64,000 nucleotides of DNA from Moritella sp. 24 (GTDB lineage Bacteria > Pseudomonadota > Gammaproteobacteria > Enterobacterales > Moritellaceae), in NCBI RefSeq assembly GCF_018219155.1, contig NZ_CP056123.1, forward strand, positions 186,001 to 250,000. The letters are read 5' to 3'. The first letter of the stretch is position 1. Each line of letters opens with the position of its first letter. Shown here piece by piece: positions 53,254 through 61,140 of this stretch. The notes beneath the pieces were generated by a model. That model was given only the letters and a program-made list of their open reading frames with translations. It searched no databases and was not told the origin of the DNA. Made by a program: the position numbers and the translations under genes.

Positions 53254-54936
53254 TTAGGCATGTTCAGCATAATTAAAATCAATTTTTTTGTCTTTATGTT
53301 GTACTCTGCACGGGCCATGTTCACGCTGAGTCACTGTTGAAGCTGAACCGATATGCAGTGCAACATTATCAAAAATACATTTGCCAACATCAATGTTATG
53401 CACCTGAAAATACTGTTCTAATTCAAGCTGTAGTTGTTGTAATTCAACTTCTTCATTAACTCGCTGCTGATTAAATCTATTTTTCTTATACAACATCTCT
53501 TTAATTTCAGTGACGATACCGTGATCATGTTTCCATTTTTCTTTTGGCGGTAGGTTATTAATTTTAATCCAGAGGGTGTTGTCTTCTTCCACTAATGTTT
53601 TTAAGTCTTGGCTACGGTCTTCAAGTTGGTCTCGAATATCATCTTCTTGCATGGCACAAAAAATTTCAGTTTTAGTGCCTGATGTAGCGCCAATCGTTAC
53701 GACGTTAATACCATTATTTGCATTTACACTACCACCGACAATATCACCACGACGGTTAAAGCCATCATTAACGGTAAGCTTGCCTTTGGTATTCGTAATG
53801 CTGTGCAATAGCTGTTTTGTAATGGTGATATCACCTATTGCGGTTAATTCTGAATATTGTACAAACTGAGCTCGTATTTGCCCTTGTGCTTTGACAGTGG
53901 TTGCAAGCTGCTGATTACTATCGCTACTTGTTAATTTACGGCCTAGAATACCTTTGTTGACGATAACATCCCCTTCGGCTTCTAATGTCGCTGAGTCAAC
54001 AAATCCCATGACGGTGATATCACCAGTGCTCTTCACAATCATTTCAGCGTCGACATCACCCGTGATTAAGATACTGCCTTTAAATTTAATGTGACCAGTG
54101 CTGACATCAACACTTTTAATTGTCAGCATGTCATCAACTTGCAATACACCTCTTACTTCAACGACTTGTCCAGTCATCGTAGCGAGTAATTGTAGTGGAT
54201 TACTTGGGTTTATACGGGTACCTGGACCCGCTTGTAATTTTGTGTCTTTGCCTGATTTTGGTAAAAGTTCTTTACCCAGTAAATCAAAGCCTTTTGTGCC
54301 ATTGTCAGCGGGTATTTTTTCGATTAATACATCATCTGTCTGTACCATGTTAATTTCACCAAGATTACGCATATCTACATTACCGTCGGCTTTTAATTGC
54401 GGTTGTAATAAACGTTCTCTAGCTAATGATACTTTACGTTCTAATTCAGCGTCTTTACCATGAACGGGTAGTAAGCCCTCGGCAACAATGATTTTAATTT
54501 CTTGACCTGCAGAAAGCGCTGACAGTTGTGAAAGTTGTTCTCGAATTTTTGTATTATCAATACCAATATGAATATTACTATTATTGAGTTCAGCTAAAAT
54601 AGCACTAATCGGTACTTGATTATCACCCCAGCCAGCAGTCAAATTCACTTCTGCTTTCATATTATCTTTACTGAGTATGATTTCAATTTTGGTATTACTT
54701 CGTTCAGCTAAAATAAAGAGAAACTCTTCATCGCCCGCACGTTTGCCACTGAGCTTATTTATTTGGCTGATAGCATCTTCAATATTCGCAAGAATTGGAG
54801 ATAATTGATTGAAAGGTTCAACCTTCAGTAAGCTAAGTAAGTTGGGCACTGTTAACGGTGCGTGTTTATTTGGGATCAGGCGGACTTCGGCTTGGTTGTT
54901 ATCATCGCTTAGCCTAATTAATTCTGAGTCCTGCAT
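53254..54936 (-). CDS. FapA/DUF342 domain protein
   Basis: A 560-residue protein of the DUF342 (FapA, flagellar assembly protein A) family. An N-terminal domain (about 1-170) includes AGDEEFLFILAE and GWGDNQVPISAILAEL. The central beta-helix part is rich in short Gly/Asp repeats: GTKGFDLLGKELLPKSGKDTKL, ATMTGQVVEVRGVLQVDDML, HIKFKGSILITGDVDAEMIVKSTGDITVMGFVDSA, and GDVIVNKGILGR. A C-terminal helical region (about 425-510) looks like a coiled coil. Cytoplasmic, no signal peptide. FapA proteins are linked to polar flagellar placement in Vibrio, but no flagellar gene is adjacent. Confidence 0.88.
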   Translation of the reverse strand: MQDSELIRLSDDNNQAEVRLIPNKHAPLTVPNLLSLLKVEPFNQLSPILANIEDAISQINKLSGKRAGDEEFLFILAERSNTKIEIILSKDNMKAEVNLTAGWGDNQVPISAILAELNNSNIHIGIDNTKIREQLSQLSALSAGQEIKIIVAEGLLPVHGKDAELERKVSLARERLLQPQLKADGNVDMRNLGEINMVQTDDVLIEKIPADNGTKGFDLLGKELLPKSGKDTKLQAGPGTRINPSNPLQLLATMTGQVVEVRGVLQVDDMLTIKSVDVSTGHIKFKGSILITGDVDAEMIVKSTGDITVMGFVDSATLEAEGDVIVNKGILGRKLTSSDSNQQLATTVKAQGQIRAQFVQYSELTAIGDITITKQLLHSITNTKGKLTVNDGFNRRGDIVGGSVNANNGINVVTIGATSGTKTEIFCAMQEDDIRDQLEDRSQDLKTLVEEDNTLWIKINNLPPKEKWKHDHGIVTEIKEMLYKKNRFNQQRVNEEVELQQLQLELEQYFQVHNIDVGKCIFDNVALHIGSASTVTQREHGPCRVQHKDKKIDFNYAEHA

Positions 54937-55365
54937 AGATGATCCTAAAAATTATTGTTGGTATTAGGGTAGTTAGTATTTTCAGTATAGCAGCATAAAC
55001 TTTATCTAAAGTAGTATTAACTTGTTGAAATGTCCGCTTTAGTGATCTTTAACTGACTTTAATTATTTACCTATTTATTGTGTCGCTCATCGGATGTTTG
55101 TTGATGAATCATGCTGATTCTAACGGCTCTAAAGATGACTTTCCAGTTTATTATAATATGCGGTATTAGCCGTATAGTTGAAGCTTATTGAAGTACATTA
55201 TTCTTTATTTTACTTTGTGAATTCACTATGTTTTGATTTTTTCGGTAATTTTGGTGATTCATTTACTTAATAAAATAGACCTTAAAATACAGTTTGATAA
55301 TAGTTTCTCTTATGGATGTGATCTTGCTTCAAATTCAATTTCCCTTTACGCCTGTTAGTTATCCC
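54937..55365. other. Intergenic region between the FapA-like gene and the rplY promoter
   Basis: Over 400 AT-rich bases without a supported gene on either strand. It must hold the promoter of the minus-strand FapA-like gene. I see no repeat or RNA structure that I can support. Confidence 0.5.
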
Positions 55366-55372
55366 CATTCAC

Positions 55373-55401
55373 TTGTTGTCCTGTAGTTTGCATGGTATTA
55401 T
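55373..55401 (+). promoter_or_regulatory. rplY promoter
   Basis: TTGTTG (55373-55378), 17-bp spacer, TATTAT (55396-55401), followed by a GC-containing discriminator CCCGACCCG. It predicts a leader of about 105 bases before rplY. Confidence 0.65.
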
Positions 55402-55407
55402 CCCGAC

Positions 55408-55514
55408 CCGTTAATATTACTGTTGTTGCCCGGTCGCAGGCAGCAGTTACATTGCGCTTATTATCTGAACTTCAGTTCAGATCCAATTATTACTACTTAT
55501 ATTAGGAAAAGATT
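55408..55514 (+). promoter_or_regulatory. rplY mRNA leader with hairpin
   Basis: The untranslated leader contains a perfect 8-bp hairpin (ATCTGAAC 55463-55470, GTTCAGAT 55475-55482, loop TTCA) and an upstream G/C-rich segment (GCCCGGTCGCAGGC) able to fold. L25 is known to repress its own mRNA translation in E. coli and related bacteria, so this leader is a candidate site. AGGA at 55504-55507 is the ribosome binding site. Confidence 0.5.
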
Positions 55515-55802
55515 ATGTCTTTCACTTTTGAAGCACAAGTACGTTCAGACCTAGGGAAAGGTGCGAGCCGCCGCCTACGTCACGCTAACAAATTCCCTGC
55601 TGTAATCTACGGTAAAGGCGAAGAAGCTATCTCTATTGAATTAGATCACGATGTTGTTAACAACGCACAACGTAACGAAGAGTTCTTCTCTTCAGTTATC
55701 ACGCTTGTTGTTGATGGTACTGAGATGGCTGTTACTGTTAAAGCTATGCAACGCCACGCGTTCAAGCCAAAATTACAACACATTGATTTCATCCGCGCTT
55801 AA
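55515..55802 (+). CDS. rplY: 50S ribosomal protein L25
   Basis: Binds the E-loop region of 5S rRNA in the large subunit. The 95 residues match the short gammaproteobacterial L25 (94 in E. coli), without the C-terminal CTC-like extension. The family start [29 protein letters not shown] (4-32) and the end [21 protein letters not shown] are clear. Codon use is biased toward preferred codons, as in other highly expressed genes here such as frmA. A terminator follows. Confidence 0.98.
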   Translation: MSFTFEAQVRSDLGKGASRRLRHANKFPAVIYGKGEEAISIELDHDVVNNAQRNEEFFSSVITLVVDGTEMAVTVKAMQRHAFKPKLQHIDFIRA

Positions 55803-55829
55803 TATCGGATTGTTATAATTGTGATAAGG

Positions 55830-55864
55830 GCGCCATGTTGATGATTCAACATGGCGCTTTTTTA
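55830..55864. terminator. Terminator after rplY
   Basis: A perfect 11-bp stem, GCGCCATGTTG / CAACATGGCGC, around ATGATT, followed by seven T. The convergent methyltransferase gene ends at 55862, inside the T run. Confidence 0.9.
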
Positions 55865-56371
55865 TGGTTTTTTACAAACTATCTGTGCAATCGCACGATC
55901 TGGATTTCGCTCTATCCCTTCAAAATAATGTAAACATTCCCAATCACTAAACATTTCTTTTAACTCTCCCAACTGTAATAAAAATGCATCACGGTTAGGT
56001 CGACCAAACTGTCTATTTTCGATGGTGAACGTTTCATAAATAACAATACCACCAGAACATACTGCTTGCTTGATATCGTCAATTAATGGGCGATGTAAAT
56101 ATCGAAATACCATCACGCCTTGATAATGGTTAGCTTGTAACTGTTGCTCACCATTTTCAAAATCAACTTGCCAGCATTGTTCGGCACTGACACCTTCTAC
56201 GCTAGCTATACTCGTTAATGCTGTTTGATTTTGATCAGCAAAAATAGTCGGTATTTTTTGTTGATGTAGATATAAACCATTGCGACCTGATCCACAGGCT
56301 AAATCCAATACGGCTTTACCTGATGGCTGGAATAACGAACTGTACTGTTGTAATAATGCCGATGCAGACAT
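55862..56371 (-). CDS. Class I SAM-dependent methyltransferase
   Basis: A 169-residue Rossmann-fold methyltransferase. Motif I is VLDLACGSGRNGLYL (21-35), followed by PTIFADQNQTAL with the acidic ribose-binding residue, and CWQVDFENGEQ. It resembles the TehB/UbiE-like small methyltransferases, but the substrate is not evident. The SirB2-family gene begins just upstream on the same strand (10-base gap), suggesting cotranscription. Confidence 0.85.
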   Translation of the reverse strand: MSASALLQQYSSLFQPSGKAVLDLACGSGRNGLYLHQQKIPTIFADQNQTALTSIASVEGVSAEQCWQVDFENGEQQLQANHYQGVMVFRYLHRPLIDDIKQAVCSGGIVIYETFTIENRQFGRPNRDAFLLQLGELKEMFSDWECLHYFEGIERNPDRAIAQIVCKKP

Positions 56372-56381
56372 GCTTACTCCT

Positions 56382-56771
56382 TTAAGCGATTGCTAACCAT
56401 GACATCACATCATGCGTTTTAGCGACACCAAGAATATAAGCAAAAATTGCCACTGCAATGATACTTGCCCATAAGCGTATCACGGTTGTTTTACCACGTT
56501 TAATGGCGATCGTACCCACGATAACATAAGCAATTAGCGCCACTAATTTAGCTGTTAACCACGCATCAGCAAACGGATATTGCTGGATTGTCATCATTAA
56601 ATGACCGGCAAACAATAAAAGGAAGGTATCAATGATGTGCGGTAATATTTTGATTAACTTATTCTGCAATAATCCAGATTCTGTGACCGATAAGATTGAA
56701 CGAAAAATAAAGAAAGTGATACTAAGGTAAGCCATGCCCATGTGCATGTGTTTAACAAGTGCGTAATCCAT
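56382..56771 (-). CDS. SirB2 family membrane protein
   Basis: A 129-residue protein with four hydrophobic segments (about 12-28, 45-62, 71-90, 98-118). The N-terminus YALVKHMHMGMAYLSITFFIFRSIL and the HIIDTFLLLFAG block are typical of the SirB2 family, named as upregulators of invasion gene expression in Salmonella; a biochemical function is not established. It lies upstream of a methyltransferase gene on the same strand. Confidence 0.87.
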   Translation of the reverse strand: MDYALVKHMHMGMAYLSITFFIFRSILSVTESGLLQNKLIKILPHIIDTFLLLFAGHLMMTIQQYPFADAWLTAKLVALIAYVIVGTIAIKRGKTTVIRLWASIIAVAIFAYILGVAKTHDVMSWLAIA

Positions 56772-56983
56772 TTTAATTGCCTGCGGTAAAGTGTTGTTGT
56801 TAATTAAAACTGCCTTTTCAGACCCGTCTTAACCTATGTGTTAATGCTATTTTGTTAAGAAGTATATCTAATTATGACGGGGTTAGGTAATGAATGACTC
56901 TAAACATAGGGTACATTTTTAATTTCATATATTGAGGTGACTGACTTAGTATATGAACATAGTGAAAATTGGGAATTTATTGA

Positions 56984-59023
56984 ATGCGATTTTATATTTT
57001 GGTTTGCTTATTACTTTCTTCTTTCGCCCATGCAGAACAAAGTGCAAGCGCGTTTGACCCTGCAGCAAAGGTGGCGACGGCACAATTATTATCAACAGCG
57101 AATGGTGTTAATGGTGCAACCATATTATCAATGGGATTAAAGATAACCTTAGATGATGATTGGAAGACCTATTGGAGCTCTCCGGGGTTGGCGGGTGCAC
57201 CTCCGAGTATTGATTGGCAGGGGTCGAGTAATCTAGGCAGTGTAAAATGGTTATGGCCAGTGCCTCAGCGGATGATGGTATATGACATTGAAACGTACGG
57301 TTACAAGCATGAGATTATTTATCCATTGCAAGTAACAGTCACCGACCCTACAAAAGCACTATCATTGCATGCGAAGACGACGATGTTAGTGTGCAGTGAA
57401 GTATGTATACGTGCACAGGTTAATCTGGCATTAAACCTTCCTGCGACAGCAAGTGATATAGATAAAGCCTCAAGTACGCAGATTCAGCCGTATGTAGCCG
57501 ATGTCCCCGTAGATATCAGTGCAACATCTGCATCCCTACAAAAACTAGGGTGGGATAGTGCATCATCACAATTATTAATCGAAGTGAAAGGGTTAACGAC
57601 ACCTGTGATTGATGGTTTTGTTGAAGGTGTTGATTTTACCTTATTTAGCAAACCACAAATTAGCCAGGAAGATGGCGTTACCCGATTAATTATGCACGTT
57701 GAAGATATGGCGGGCACTCCTGCACGGTTAGACCCTCAGCAGCAACTAAAAGTAACGCTTACTTATCAGCAAGGTGGTATTACTTTTACAGACGTTATCA
57801 CTCCAACTGTGGTTGAGCAGACATTACCAAACTGGATATACATGTTGTTGCTGGCGATTGTCGGTGGTTTTATTCTTAATTTGATGCCGTGTGTGTTGCC
57901 TGTTTTATCTATCAAACTATTGAGTGTTGTGGAATCAGCGAGTGAATCCAGTGCTCAGCGTCGTATTAATTTTTTACTTAGTGCCGCCGGTATTTTTGTC
58001 GCATTTTGGTTATTAGCATTACTGTTTATTGCACTGAAGTATTTTGGTATTGGTTTTGGTTGGGGCGTACAGTTCCAATCAGCTGCATTTTTATTAATTA
58101 TGATCCCGGTACTGGTGTTATTTGCGCTTAATTTACTTGATAAATTTGATGTGCAATTACCACAAAGTTTGATGGATAAATTATCTGGTTCCAGTAAAGG
58201 ACATTTTTACCAAGGCATATTTGCTGTGCTATTGGCGACGCCTTGCTCTGCGCCATTTTTAGGTACTGCTGTCGCATTTGCATTGGCAGGTTCGAGTTGG
58301 CAAATTTTAGTGATATTCAGTGGTCTTGCACTTGGCTTATCGTTACCCTATTTACTGATTGCGATTTGGCCTAATAGCGTGAGCATCATGCCGAAACCTG
58401 GTATGTGGATGGTGCGTTTCCGCCAGTTCTTAGCAAGCTTACTTTGCGCGACCTTGGTGTGGCTAATTTGGTTGCTACAGGCGCATCTAAGTATGATGCT
58501 ATGGAGCATTTTTAGCATTGTTATTTGTATCATGGTGATATTCTTAATCGTTAAACCTGGCCCTCGATCATTAGTGTCGGTATTCGCGATATACCTGCTA
58601 TTAGCGAATACGATCATTTGGTCACCAGAGTCAGCACGACTGTTACGGGGGGCTGATGCTGAGTCTATATCAGAAATCCATTGGCAAGCGTTTGAACCAG
58701 GAAAGATAGCGGGCTATGTTGCGGAAGGTAAAACCGTGTTTATCGATATTACTGCCGATTGGTGTATTACCTGTGTCGTGAATGAACGTGCTGTATTACA
58801 ACGTAGTGATATTATCTTGGGATTAAATGCAGATAACGTCGTCGCAATGAAGGGGGATTGGACCAAGCCTGATGCAAGTATTGAAGCATATTTAAAACGT
58901 TATGGCCGTTATGCTATTCCATTTAATCAGGTGTTTGGCCCTGCATTACCGAATGGAAAGTTATTACCTGAGTTGTTGACCAAGGACGCGGTAGCGCTTA
59001 GTTTAACGCAAGCGGGTCAATAA
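56984..59023 (+). CDS. ScsB/DsbD-like thiol:disulfide interchange protein
   Basis: Carries electrons across the inner membrane to periplasmic thiol proteins. The 679 residues have a signal peptide (1-17, ending AHA), a periplasmic domain (about 18-275) with SMGLKITLDDDWKTYWSSPGLAGAPP and the paired cysteines in MLVCSEVC, a DsbD-type membrane core (about 283-550) with the cysteines of LMPCVLPVLSIKLLS and ATPCSAPFLGTA, and a C-terminal thioredoxin domain with DWCITC (Cys594, Cys597). The large N-terminal domain is of the ScsB (copper-sensitivity suppressor) type rather than DsbD. No scsA, scsC or scsD is adjacent. Confidence 0.88.
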   Translation: MRFYILVCLLLSSFAHAEQSASAFDPAAKVATAQLLSTANGVNGATILSMGLKITLDDDWKTYWSSPGLAGAPPSIDWQGSSNLGSVKWLWPVPQRMMVYDIETYGYKHEIIYPLQVTVTDPTKALSLHAKTTMLVCSEVCIRAQVNLALNLPATASDIDKASSTQIQPYVADVPVDISATSASLQKLGWDSASSQLLIEVKGLTTPVIDGFVEGVDFTLFSKPQISQEDGVTRLIMHVEDMAGTPARLDPQQQLKVTLTYQQGGITFTDVITPTVVEQTLPNWIYMLLLAIVGGFILNLMPCVLPVLSIKLLSVVESASESSAQRRINFLLSAAGIFVAFWLLALLFIALKYFGIGFGWGVQFQSAAFLLIMIPVLVLFALNLLDKFDVQLPQSLMDKLSGSSKGHFYQGIFAVLLATPCSAPFLGTAVAFALAGSSWQILVIFSGLALGLSLPYLLIAIWPNSVSIMPKPGMWMVRFRQFLASLLCATLVWLIWLLQAHLSMMLWSIFSIVICIMVIFLIVKPGPRSLVSVFAIYLLLANTIIWSPESARLLRGADAESISEIHWQAFEPGKIAGYVAEGKTVFIDITADWCITCVVNERAVLQRSDIILGLNADNVVAMKGDWTKPDASIEAYLKRYGRYAIPFNQVFGPALPNGKLLPELLTKDAVALSLTQAGQ

Positions 59024-59063
59024 TAACGGTATTATTTAGTGCTGTGATTAATGAATAAATGTA

Positions 59064-59110
59064 GCAAGGCAAAAACGAATGGAAACTAAACGTCGCGTTT
59101 TTTGTCTTGC
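59064..59110 (+). repeat. Long imperfect hairpin after the ScsB-like gene
   Basis: GCAAGGCAAAAACG (59064-59077) pairs with CGTTTTTTGTCTTGC (59096-59110) with one bulged T and one wobble. The T run lies inside the stem. It may act as the transcript end. The rest of 59024-59237 shows nothing clear. Confidence 0.5.
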
Positions 59111-59237
59111 AGTTCGATTATTTTACTGCTTTAATTGCGCTCTTCTGAATTTATACAAGATTAATTTTATTATTTAACCAAGTGATTAGCGGACTTATTA
59201 AACCGTTAGATGGCTGAATAAATAAAATAGATATACG

Positions 59238-59603
59238 ATGAAAACAGTCACTGAAATTTTAGCGCACCCACGTTTAAACCGCGAAATGCGCCTGCAAAAT
59301 GCAATGATCACCATGTATTGTAAACAGCATCATGTTTACCAAGGCAAAGTGTGTCGCGACTGCGAACGGTTACAAGAAATGACCGCCCGCAAGCTCGCTT
59401 TTTGTGAAAGTGGTTCAGAAAAACCAACCTGTGCGACTTGCACTGCGGTGTGCTATACGCCTATCGTATCAAAACAAATTAAGACAATTTATCGTTGGGG
59501 GCACAAACGTATCTGGTTACGTCATCCTATTCTGATGTCTTTCTATCTTGCTGATAGTATCAAGCCAAGCCAAATGCCAAAACCTAAACTACTAAATCTG
59601 TAG
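59238..59603 (+). CDS. YgbA-type (nitrous oxide-stimulated promoter) family protein
   Basis: A 121-residue cytoplasmic protein with no membrane segment. It has paired cysteines: YCKQHH (27-32), KVCRDCERL (about 37-45) and CATCTAVCY (about 65-73), a pattern that could hold a metal. These and the segments REMRLQNAMITMYC and RWGHKRIWLRHPI match the YgbA family, whose E. coli member is regulated by NsrR in response to nitric oxide. No NsrR site was recognised here. Its 3' end overlaps the minus-strand SDR gene by 20 bases. Confidence 0.85.
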   Translation: MKTVTEILAHPRLNREMRLQNAMITMYCKQHHVYQGKVCRDCERLQEMTARKLAFCESGSEKPTCATCTAVCYTPIVSKQIKTIYRWGHKRIWLRHPILMSFYLADSIKPSQMPKPKLLNL

Positions 59604-60414
59604 ATGAGTTATGTTTAAATTGGTAGTTTAATCGCTGCTTCAATTTATCATTCGCAATGATGCAATTTGGTTTACTGTTATCAACGATAAATGTTGGTAG
59701 TGTGATGCCAAGTTGCTTTGCATTCTGTTGGTAAAATACTTGTCTGCTCGGATGTTGATCACAGCAGGCATTGAATATTTCCCCCCAACATTGTTGCTCA
59801 ATTATCTGCTGAATAATATCAATCGCATCTTGTTGGTGGATTAAATTTACACGCGATTCACCTGCGTCAAAGATATGACCGCTCTGGCTCTTTTTCGATA
59901 AACTGCGTGTCGGATTTCTATCGGCGCTAATTAATCCTGAAAAGCGAATAATCGTGTATTCAACATCTGCTTGTTGCTGAATGATGTGTTCGGCATCATA
60001 TAGTACACTGTTGGAATTTAACGGTGATGTTTCAGTGAGTTTACTATCGGATTTTTGATAGATACTGGTAGAACTAATAAAAATAAATTTACCGACCTTA
60101 TACAGTTTCAACATAAGCAGTAATTGTTTTATCTGTTCAGTCAAGGGCGTATCGGCATGATTACCGTAACTGGCGGGAAGCAAGCAGATCGCAATGTCTT
60201 TATTACTGAGTAAACGTTCCCAATCACCCTCAGGTGCATTATTTAATGTCGCACTGACTGCCGATAAACCTTGAGCGGCTAATTGATCTGCTTTTTCTTG
60301 GTGGCTGCAACTGACCGTTAGCGGATAACCTTGCGATAGTAATTGTCGCGCTAATGGCTTTCCTAACCATCCGGCTCCTATAATTGCAATTTCTGGATGT
60401 TGATCTGTGCTCAT
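59584..60414 (-). CDS. SDR/epimerase-like NAD(P)-binding protein (YeeZ type)
   Basis: A Rossmann-fold protein, 276 residues from the ATG at 60414 (MSTDQHPEIAIIG); the frame extends to a TTG at 60435. The nucleotide-binding loop is GAGWLGKPLARQLL (about 12-25). FIFISSTSIYQ gives the Ser/Tyr region of extended SDRs, though the usual YxxxK is not clear. Later blocks are VEYTIIRFSGLIS and VNLIHQQDAIDII. It resembles E. coli YeeZ, of unknown substrate. Its end overlaps the YgbA-type gene. Confidence 0.83.
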   Translation of the reverse strand: MSTDQHPEIAIIGAGWLGKPLARQLLSQGYPLTVSCSHQEKADQLAAQGLSAVSATLNNAPEGDWERLLSNKDIAICLLPASYGNHADTPLTEQIKQLLLMLKLYKVGKFIFISSTSIYQKSDSKLTETSPLNSNSVLYDAEHIIQQQADVEYTIIRFSGLISADRNPTRSLSKKSQSGHIFDAGESRVNLIHQQDAIDIIQQIIEQQCWGEIFNACCDQHPSRQVFYQQNAKQLGITLPTFIVDNSKPNCIIANDKLKQRLNYQFKHNSSTDLVV

Positions 60415-60510
60415 ATCAGTTGCCTGTATTATCAAGTTAGATACAAGCGTAACGATTTTTGGTTATAATAGCGATTGATAATCTGTCGTTACTAAACTAA
60501 AGAGAAAACC

Positions 60511-60981
60511 ATGAGTAGATTTATAGATAGCTGGGCTATCGTGCATATTGATGATTCTTACAATGCATCAGTATTAGGTAGCAGAGGTACTAAGTTACAC
60601 TGGTGTAATGGCCGTGAAGAAGCTATCGATTTTATTTATGACGAGTATCTTGCTATTTTGGCTGATACTGGCGAAATGGATGGAGAGCTAGTGTATGCAG
60701 CGAAGCAACGCTTTAAAGTGTTACAAGCGCAAACTCATTCAGATGAAGAGTGGATCGAACACATAAATGAATTAACCATCGATTTACGCCATATTGTTTG
60801 GTTTGGTAGCATGGCAGACATGGCTGAACTGCATAATGATTTTGCATGTGCTGTACGTGAAGTGTATTGGGAAGAGTTCGGTGAATATGACGAAAACGAT
60901 CCAAGTGCATATGTACCGGAAGACGAATGGCTTAACTTATCAGAAGCCTTGGTTGAATATTTAAGCCGCGCAATCGTATAG
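60511..60981 (+). CDS. Uncharacterised acidic protein
   Basis: Not recognised. There are 156 residues, rich in Asp and Glu, with no signal peptide or membrane segment, so cytoplasmic. It begins MSRFIDSWAIVHIDDSYN and shows aromatic-rich helices (TKLHWCNGREEAIDFIYDEYLAIL, DMAELHNDFACAVREVYWEEFGEYDEND). Nothing in it suggests an enzyme. AAAGAGAAAACC lies upstream. It stands between the SDR gene (divergent) and topB (same strand, 159 bases on). Codon use is like its neighbours. Confidence 0.75.
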   Translation: MSRFIDSWAIVHIDDSYNASVLGSRGTKLHWCNGREEAIDFIYDEYLAILADTGEMDGELVYAAKQRFKVLQAQTHSDEEWIEHINELTIDLRHIVWFGSMADMAELHNDFACAVREVYWEEFGEYDENDPSAYVPEDEWLNLSEALVEYLSRAIV

Positions 60982-60990
60982 TTCAAATAA

Positions 60991-61011
60991 ACGAGGCATC
61001 CACAGCCTCGT
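60991..61011 (+). repeat. Short hairpin after the uncharacterised acidic protein gene
   Basis: ACGAGGC (60991-60997) pairs with GCCTCGT (61005-61011) around ATCCACA, without a T run. It may be a weak transcript end. Confidence 0.45.
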
Positions 61012-61140
61012 GATAATAGATTAACGTATCAGCACCACGTTATGCGTTAATCTTATTCACCCGTTTTAGAAGTTATAGACTTACCCTGCAATATTAGCTA
61101 CATTAACTGTTTATTCATACAGTCCATAATTGTTAGCATC

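Noticed and set aside
55830-55864. Palindrome as a mobile-element end
   Set aside because: It is a normal terminator with a T tail at the end of rplY, with no flanking duplication or transposase.
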